Notes under the pieces: model-generated
Told to the model about the DNA's origin: nothing
The model's input: the letters and a program-made list of their open reading frames with translations, nothing else
Database searches by the model: none
Part shown: positions 58,078 to 64,000 of the stretch, one piece after another
Position numbering within the stretch: the stretch's first letter is position 1
Layout of the letters: the number at the start of each line of letters is the position of its first letter
NCBI RefSeq assembly: GCF_964340395.1
Contig: NC_135555.1
Location: 23,039,725-23,103,724, forward strand
DNA from: Glandiceps talaboti
Lineage: Eukaryota; Hemichordata; Enteropneusta; Spengelidae
DNA: 64,000 nt
Reading direction: 5' to 3'
Made by a program: the position numbers and the translations under genes

Positions 58078-59581
58078 TTAACTTTCAGGTGATCAGGTGA
58101 GGTTTGCATATATTTAATATTTGCTGTCTAATATGAAATTGATATCATACATAAGAGACAATGAATTACACCTATGTAAATTCATATTCAATTGTTGTAA
58201 ATAAGTAAACATTTAAAGATGAAAATTTCACTACACTCCCTACTTATTTTCTTTTTAATAATTATTTGATACTTTCAATCACTAAATGTGATACATATAA
58301 ACACCTAAACAATTATTTTATCACTTTGGCGAATGTATAAATTAGTAACATAAACTCCATGAACAGAAAAAGTTTGTTTATTAAAATTCCTAAAAATCCA
58401 ATATGGCCGCCATTGTTCATAATGAAAACATAAGGCTCTTCATGATTTTCAATGTGTTGAAAATATACAAATATAATCTGAATTTAATCTATGACTATAT
58501 CTTTTTAATTTTGTAACTAAATAGCTGTGTTGTCTGAAAATTGTAGCTAACTTGAGAGAATTATTTTGAAGTTAACAGTCATCAAAGTTGTAGGATTTTG
58601 ATGTTTTTCAATGGTGCCGCACTGAAAAAAGTCAGATGAAATACTTAGCATTTTGGGATGTCCTGAAATTTAAAAATAGAATATTTCTTTTTAGAAGTCA
58701 TATAAATATTGTTTAATTGGGTATAACTCTTTCAATATCTTAAAGAGTTTTGCTAATGAGTGCAGTTTTTAAGAAGTTAAGTTCCCGTAAAATTGGGAAA
58801 TTGTCAGTTATTAGAGATTTACAACTCAATTTTCTCAAAAACGGGTAAATTTTAGCGCGGTAAAAGTGTAATAAAGTTTGAACCGGTGGACCAATTTCAA
58901 TATTTTTTGTGTTGTTTTACTTCAATTTCCTAGGATGATAATTGTCAAATATTGAAATATAGCTATTAAGGATCTAAATTTTTCACTGAACTCCCTACAG
59001 TATACATACACATAACTTGTGAGATTGTGATATTTTAATTCTTAAAAATACCAAAAAGATATATTGAATAGGTAGTTATTTAAATCAAAATTAATATATT
59101 TAATACATTATATATTAGTTATTAGAATATTGAACAGACTGAACTAGCTGAATAAATACACTAACAATATATTTATATTAGGAATCACTTATATATTTAT
59201 ACAACTCATTTCGTTAATTATAAATACTTGATTTTGGACGTACATTTTAATAAGAAAATGTTCATATGCTACATGTATTCTGTAAATTTATGTACTGATG
59301 TTTACAAAGCAGTCATGTTGACTCTTACAATAAAATAGATTATTCAAATATAGAAATGTTGCATTTTTATTGTGTCATCAAAATTAATACTCTACACTTA
59401 GAATGAAAATACCATAATAATTAGTAATCTAAACCTGTCTCTAGGCCCTTTGAAAATATGTACATGTATATACTGTGACTTACTATTTGACTTACTATTT
59501 ATGGTTACAGAAATATACCTGGATAAATAGCACATAAAAAGAGCAAGATTGGATTATCACATATCTTTACAATTTTGATAA
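58078..59581. other. 3' non-coding region of nested transposon and intergenic remainder
   Basis: AT-rich. It contains the internal and terminal CTCCCTAC motifs (58230-58245 and about 58990-59002). From 59003 on it is the interrupted ISL2EU-like intergenic DNA and the 3' end of the minus-strand gene. I see no gene. Confidence 0.5.
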
Positions 59582-61121
59582 TTACATTAACCTGTTTATG
59601 ACATTTGCTCTGTAAAATGCAGAAAGCAACTTTTCAGTTGACTTCTAAAATATGTCATCAAAATATATCCTGTCAACATCAATTCCCTTGCGTGTGTATA
59701 ACACAGAATCACACCACTGACGTTCAGTGCATGCAAGCTGAACTTGAATTTGTATATACCAAGCAGACTCTGTACAAAGTCTCATTTCATTATTTTCATC
59801 AAGATATACATTTTGATACTGAGGGTCTTCTGCTGCATCCTTTGGAAAACCATTCCTATGTTTATAGCATGCTTTATACTCTGACTGACCAGGAGGACAA
59901 CATACACACTTGACAAGATCATCAGGACTTCCACCAATGTAGGGACAAACCTTACATACACACAATCCTGTTTGCTTTATTTTTGCTTTTCTATGTGTCT
60001 TAGCATATTTATCAGAGTAAAACTGTCGAATGACGGCTCACTTTCAATACCAAAATGCACAGCTGGAACACCAGACAGGTCACAGCTTTCTCCCATAATT
60101 CTGCTAACAATGGTATCAACCCTTTCTCTTTTTCCCTTACATTTTACAATGTCACTTACAATACTTGCTGTAATTCTACCTTTCCTGTAGTAAAACCATT
60201 CACTAGAAAGCTGTTGCTTTGTGGTTAATGATTGGATCCTCTCTATATCATTTATTGTTGTATTAGAAATCATAAACTGAATGAAATCTGTTCCTCCCTT
60301 AGACCTAAACATATGCATTAAATCAGATATACATATCACTGTAAGATTACAATTGTCATCATTATCATCACTCATTGGGTCTAACAACTGTTCCATTAAC
60401 TGTCAGAACCTTTAAAAATGTAGTACATCTTGGTTTGCAACTCTCTGTCTTGAGATGGTGACGATTTAGAGCATGGGTTGTAGGATGATGTAGTTGGCTG
60501 AACTGGATGTACACAACTATGGTGTATAGCCAAATCATCGACCTCCACTGGTTTGGACTCCTGTCTTGGTTTGTCCCAATAACATTCTACGTCTGTTCTT
60601 GTCTCGGTGTGTCTATCGGAGTGCCGACTACAAAAATCTTGCAGACTAAACAGTAAGGCTGTGCCGTGTTTACAAATTACAGTATCCGTACCCTCTGCAA
60701 TACAAAAACAAAACATCTATTTTTTTTACTAGACTAGAAAGACGATAGACGTACAAATTGAGTACAATGTGGCAACTGGTGTAATGTTCAAAGGGAATCC
60801 CAACACAAGTCTAGATTGTTACACTTTGGCTACAATATGATTTCTTTACGTACGCAACCGGTTACTGTTGCTACGAAGCTGTAAACAAATGACCAGCTGA
60901 TCGTGTGCATTTACCGTGGCAATGTCAAGAGACAGTGTTTATACTCACGTTTGTGTTTTTATTTCACCAAAGCTTAGTGATAAACTTTTAACGTAAGCTA
61001 CTTTAGTACTTACGCGACACAGTTGCAACCGGCTGATGCCACTTGGCCGCTACTGGTGAGTAAAACCCAAGTCTTTTTATATGGGACATCTCGGACAATG
61101 GTTTGTCTAACACAGTCAGAC
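59582..61121 (-). pseudogene. SWIM zinc finger plus YqaJ-like exonuclease protein (ISL2EU/IS4EU second ORF), inactivated
   Basis: Read on the minus strand. Exon about 61121-61014 ends AGCNCVA-like at a GTAAGT donor; the next exon starts at 60694 after ATTGCAG and reads GTDTVICKHGTALLF. Together they form a SWIM finger, CxC-xn-CxH. After a frame break near 60396 comes the YqaJ nuclease: SSEWFYYRKGRITAS, a second break near 59970, then IGGSPDDL, EYKACYKHR, YIQIQVQLACTERQWCD and DVDRIYFDDIF. The acidic and lysine catalytic positions and the Q-x3-Q motif are kept, but the usual G of SPDG is D and the E-x-K-C-P stretch is altered. A stop (59645-59647) precedes a tail ending at TAA 59582. YqaJ proteins are lambda-exonuclease-like recombination nucleases, and their pairing with a THAP-DDE transposase is the known ISL2EU arrangement. 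At least two frameshifts and one nonsense codon, so not functional. Confidence 0.8.
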
Positions 61122-61162
61122 CTTCAACATATACATGGTTGTCAGCCCCGGGCTAGGCATTC

Positions 61163-61250
61163 GATCGAATCAATCTGTATGATTAAAAAAAAATGTGTAG
61201 TAAATAATTCACTACAATTTTTTTTCAAAAACCATACAGATTGATTCGAG
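61163..61250. repeat. Inverted repeat, 20-bp arms
   Basis: TCGAATCAATCTGTATGATT (about 61167-61186) and its near-perfect complement AACCATACAGATTGATTCGA (about 61230-61249) surround an A/T-rich loop of about 43 bp. It may be a small MITE or a subterminal part of the ISL2EU-like element. Confidence 0.7.
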
Positions 61251-62438
61251 TGCATGTGGTTAACGGCGCTCACTATCATAGTATCAAGTCAAATACACTA
61301 TACAAATACAAATCACATGGTATGGCTAGCCACGCACGGCTCGGGTGTGTGGTTCGTCTTTAGAACTAAGTTAGAAGTCAATTCAAAAGCAAGTTCGCGT
61401 CGATAAACGCCAGTAACTCTCATGATGTATTGAAAATATGAACGTTCTATCACACATTCATTAATAATTAAAGTCTTCAAGATTGAACAAAAACATGGAA
61501 AACCACAGCAAAAAATACTGACCTCTGTCACTCAGTTGATGTTCAAGCTGCAAACATTGAAACAACCAGACAATAACACTGTACTGTGTACACTATTTAT
61601 TTTAGCCCTGGCCCTGGTTGATGAATGGTGAAAAACTTCTTTTTTGAGGGGGGGGGGGGGAATTGTCAAACCCACATATTTTAGTACCTCTTGTCATGCC
61701 AAATAAAATTTATACAACACACGGTTTCATATATATGCATAGATCATGTTATAATCCTAAATAATATGTGTGTAAAAACTCAATTTCTAACACTACATTT
61801 TATCATAAGAAATTTAAACAATGTACTCACTTTACTGTGTTTATCAGATTGATATATATTGATGTACAACTCATTTTAAAAAATATATAAGGCAGTATGT
61901 AGTATGCTCCTTGAAATGAAGTTTTTTTTATATTAACATATGATCATTCATTTTTTTATGTTGTTGTATGTATAGTAACAAAAGTATTACACATTTATTA
62001 ATCTTTTCCAATTTATTGAGTTACAGTCAAGGACTTGGTACACATTGTTTGACAATGATCTTTCAAGTAGGAAGCCATGATAAAATTGTTTCATCCATAT
62101 GGCAACTTTAACATTTTATCATTTTAATTAAATCAGTCAAGTTTTAGTTGCATGCATTTACTTTTGTACCATGATTGTGGTTGGTTATTGCAATAACCAG
62201 GCCAGGATTCTATTCATTTCCACTTATGATGAGTCACTCAGTCGGTATATTTTTCAAATACTCCCATCAACCAACCAAACTTATTTGTTTTCAATCACCC
62301 CCCCCCCCCACAAATCCCTGCTTCTCTAAGTTTTTGTGAAAGCAGTCCGACTCTTAACTTGCATAGGGCTGCACTAGTGCAGTGCGACATAGTGCAAGTT
62401 GATTTTGATCATGTGAAACACAACTCTTCTTCTTACAG
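61251..62438. other. Non-coding interval before the Myb-like pseudogene
   Basis: Contains a G10 run near 61652 and a C10 run near 62299, otherwise AT-rich. No exon is recognised. The TTCTTCTTACAG at 62427-62438 is a good splice acceptor for the next feature, so upstream exons may exist here but are not visible. Confidence 0.45.
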
Positions 62439-63342
62439 ACAGAGAAACTGATATTGCTGTTTTGAAGATTCGGTATCCACAGGTGGCTGGCTGTAATGTA
62501 ATAAGAATATCTCCACAAGAATCGGGGCAATCGTCTGTCATCCCAGATGTACCAACAACTTCTGCTTCACAATCATCATCATCATCATCAACAACAACAA
62601 CAACAACAACAACCATTCCGGCACCAACAGAAAACGAAAAAGAAACTTCTGCTATAGCAAGCTCTAATGGTAGCAATGAAGTTGTATCAACAAGAACTGT
62701 GTGGACTAGGGAAGCTGTGCTTCTCCTCTTAGATCTCTATAAAGTAAAGATACGCCTAATGAAAGATCCCCGAGTTAAAAACAAAAGTGTGTGGAAAGAA
62801 ATATCTGCAGAGCTTCATGAGCATAATCTACCGTATTCCACCGATTAGTGGGAAAGGAAGTTCCTGAACCTCAAGTCCACGTTTACAGCTACGAGTGACC
62901 ACAATAACACTACCGGTAACAACAGGTAAACCTGCCCATTCTATGACGAATTTGCTGAAATATACGGCATGTCTCACTCTGTCCGCCCTTTAAACGTATA
63001 TTCCAATCTGGAAGGTTTCCAACGAAGGGAGGAAGGACAGGGTGATTCATGTCTGTCAGAATCAGTAAAAGATGATGGAAACAATGATGCTGCCAGTGAG
63101 GTCGAGGGCGAACCTAAGAAAGTTAACAGAAAGAAAAGAAGATCTGCATCTGACTCCTTTCTCAAGCATTTGAAGAGTATAGAATGGAACGGCAAGACAG
63201 AGAGAAAGAGAAAAAAGATATGATGGAGAAATGGCACTCCGAGAACACTCGTTCGATGGACCGTTTCCTGAACATTTTTGAAAATCTTGCGGAAAAGAAT
63301 AATTTAATTTTAAATTTTATGAATTCAGTCAAACTAAACTGA
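62439..63342 (+). pseudogene. Myb/SANT-like (trihelix) DNA-binding protein, inactivated
   Basis: Starts after a strong acceptor (TTCTTCTTACAG). In order: KIRYPQVAGCNVIRISP; a Ser/Thr-rich linker made of TCA and ACA repeats; a Myb/SANT-like domain with TVWTREAVLLLLDLYKVK, KSVWKEISAELHEHNLP, ERKFLNLKSTF and TCPFYDEFAEIYG; an acidic and lysine-rich linker; and a C-terminal helix (EKWHSENTRSMDRFLNIFENLAEK) ending at TGA 63340-63342. The three tryptophan or aromatic core positions and the terminal CPFYDE motif are typical of the Myb_DNA-bind_4 type. Two in-frame nonsense codons lie inside the domain (TAG 62846-62848 and TAA about 62927-62929), and a frame change occurs between about 63130 and 63220. 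Such proteins are encoded by host genes and as accessory proteins of PIF/Harbinger transposons; no partner transposase is in view. Confidence 0.8.
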
Positions 63343-63705
63343 CTACTTCTTAACATTAAACTTTTGCTTGCACCTGGTTTGATTTCGTGAGGATTTATTG
63401 TTGTGCACAGTATACATTGGAAATTTTCACTGCTCACTGTGCTTTATATGTCCATTTCTAGTCCTGCCTGTAGTCTTCATAGGTCAGAACTCCACTCTGA
63501 CATTAGAAGGAAAGGGAAAATGTCAGAATTGAATCCCAATCAACTCTGTGAGCAAGGACTAGTACATTTCATGACTTATAATACCTTAATGTACCATACA
63601 TAAAATATATGTACATCCATGATTTTAAGGACAATGTTTAGCACAACTGAACTGTTAAGGTTGAGTAGTGCTATAGGCATGGCAAAGTGTCTGTCTGTCT
63701 GTCTA

Positions 63706-63744
<39 letters not shown>

Positions 63745-64000
63745 GTAAACAACTTAAAGTAAAAAAGTACTTGGCAGATTGGCCCGAAAGTTAGTGAGAA
63801 TGTTCTTAGAGGTGACTAAATTTAGATTAGTTCATGACATGATCATTCTGTCAGTAATATGCAAATGAGGGGTAAACACATAAATTTGTCTAGCAACGAG
63901 ACCGTGTCCATAGCAACAGCCAAATGATCATGTGTATTGCAAAAATAACAATAGGGATTAATAGACAAATGAATAAAACGTTCAAAAAAAGTATGCAAAT
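63343..64000. other. Non-coding right edge with (CTGT)/(GT) microsatellite
   Basis: AT-rich sequence. It contains a short CTGT tract followed by about 18 GT dinucleotides at about 63690-63742. No gene is recognised; a 66-codon frame at 63403 has no domain. Confidence 0.6.

Larger units (their letters stand above)
53133..59003. mobile_element. Nested DNA transposon of unassigned family
   Basis: Inserted between the two convergent genes of the ISL2EU-like element. Ends are inverted: GTAGGGAGTTCAG at about 53133 and CTGAACTCCCTAC ending near 59002. A second TIR-like motif, CTACACTCCCTAC, lies inside at about 58230-58245. A clear target duplication could not be identified, although TATA occurs close to both ends. 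It carries one long decayed protein (54469-58077). The left 1.3 kb has no coding sequence and includes ATGGCGGCCAT near 53150; the complement of this motif recurs near 58410. Confidence 0.75.

Overview
The window is nuclear DNA of a metazoan. Protein-coding pieces are split by GT-AG introns, and the mobile elements (THAP-domain DDE transposase, SWIM-YqaJ protein, non-LTR reverse transcriptase, many foldback/MITE elements) are the kind common in marine invertebrates. The sequence alone does not fix the phylum; a marine deuterostome or lophotrochozoan is a guess. No bacterial, organellar, rRNA or tRNA features were seen.

Left edge (1-5.8 kb): the last two exons of one apparently intact host gene, a C3HC4 RING-finger protein (744-848 and 2047-2143, + strand), followed by low-complexity tracts and scattered short palindromic MITE copies.

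Middle (about 5.8-50.6 kb): a complex tandem array built from one compound module. Each module has a pre-array segment, a satellite array with units of about 115-118 bp, a post-array block, and usually a linker holding MITEs, a ~270-bp foldback, a LINE 3' tail and sometimes LINE copies. Six satellite arrays occur (7438-8933, 16958-19162, 24012-24778, 31020-32752, 38257-41051, 46509-48079), about 10.6 kb of satellite in all. Five end at the same junction; the sixth is slightly different. Each unit carries a small perfect hairpin, a BglII site and a DR1-like nuclear-receptor half-site pair. Adjacent modules are nearly identical (19.16-22.7 kb repeats at 24.78-28.3 kb), while the last is clearly diverged, which indicates repeated unequal exchange or conversion. 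Between modules, decayed non-LTR retrotransposon copies of two subfamilies sit in the same (CTCA)n microsatellite, suggesting target preference. None of the short reading frames in the modules is convincing as a gene.

Right edge (50.6-64 kb): a decayed DNA transposon of ISL2EU/IS4EU type. A THAP plus DDE transposase (50814-52980, +) and a SWIM-YqaJ protein (59582-61121, -) face each other. Between them lies a second, unrelated DNA transposon of about 5.9 kb (53133-59003) whose long protein has LHSDGT, MSDR and CGMH signatures of a probable RNase-H-fold transposase; I could not assign it to a named superfamily. Both elements carry stop codons and frameshifts. Further right is a Myb/SANT-like (trihelix) DNA-binding pseudogene (62439-63342) with two nonsense codons and a frameshift.

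Overall, one host gene end is followed by a young, still homogenising satellite-bearing repeat complex and then by a nest of dead DNA transposons.
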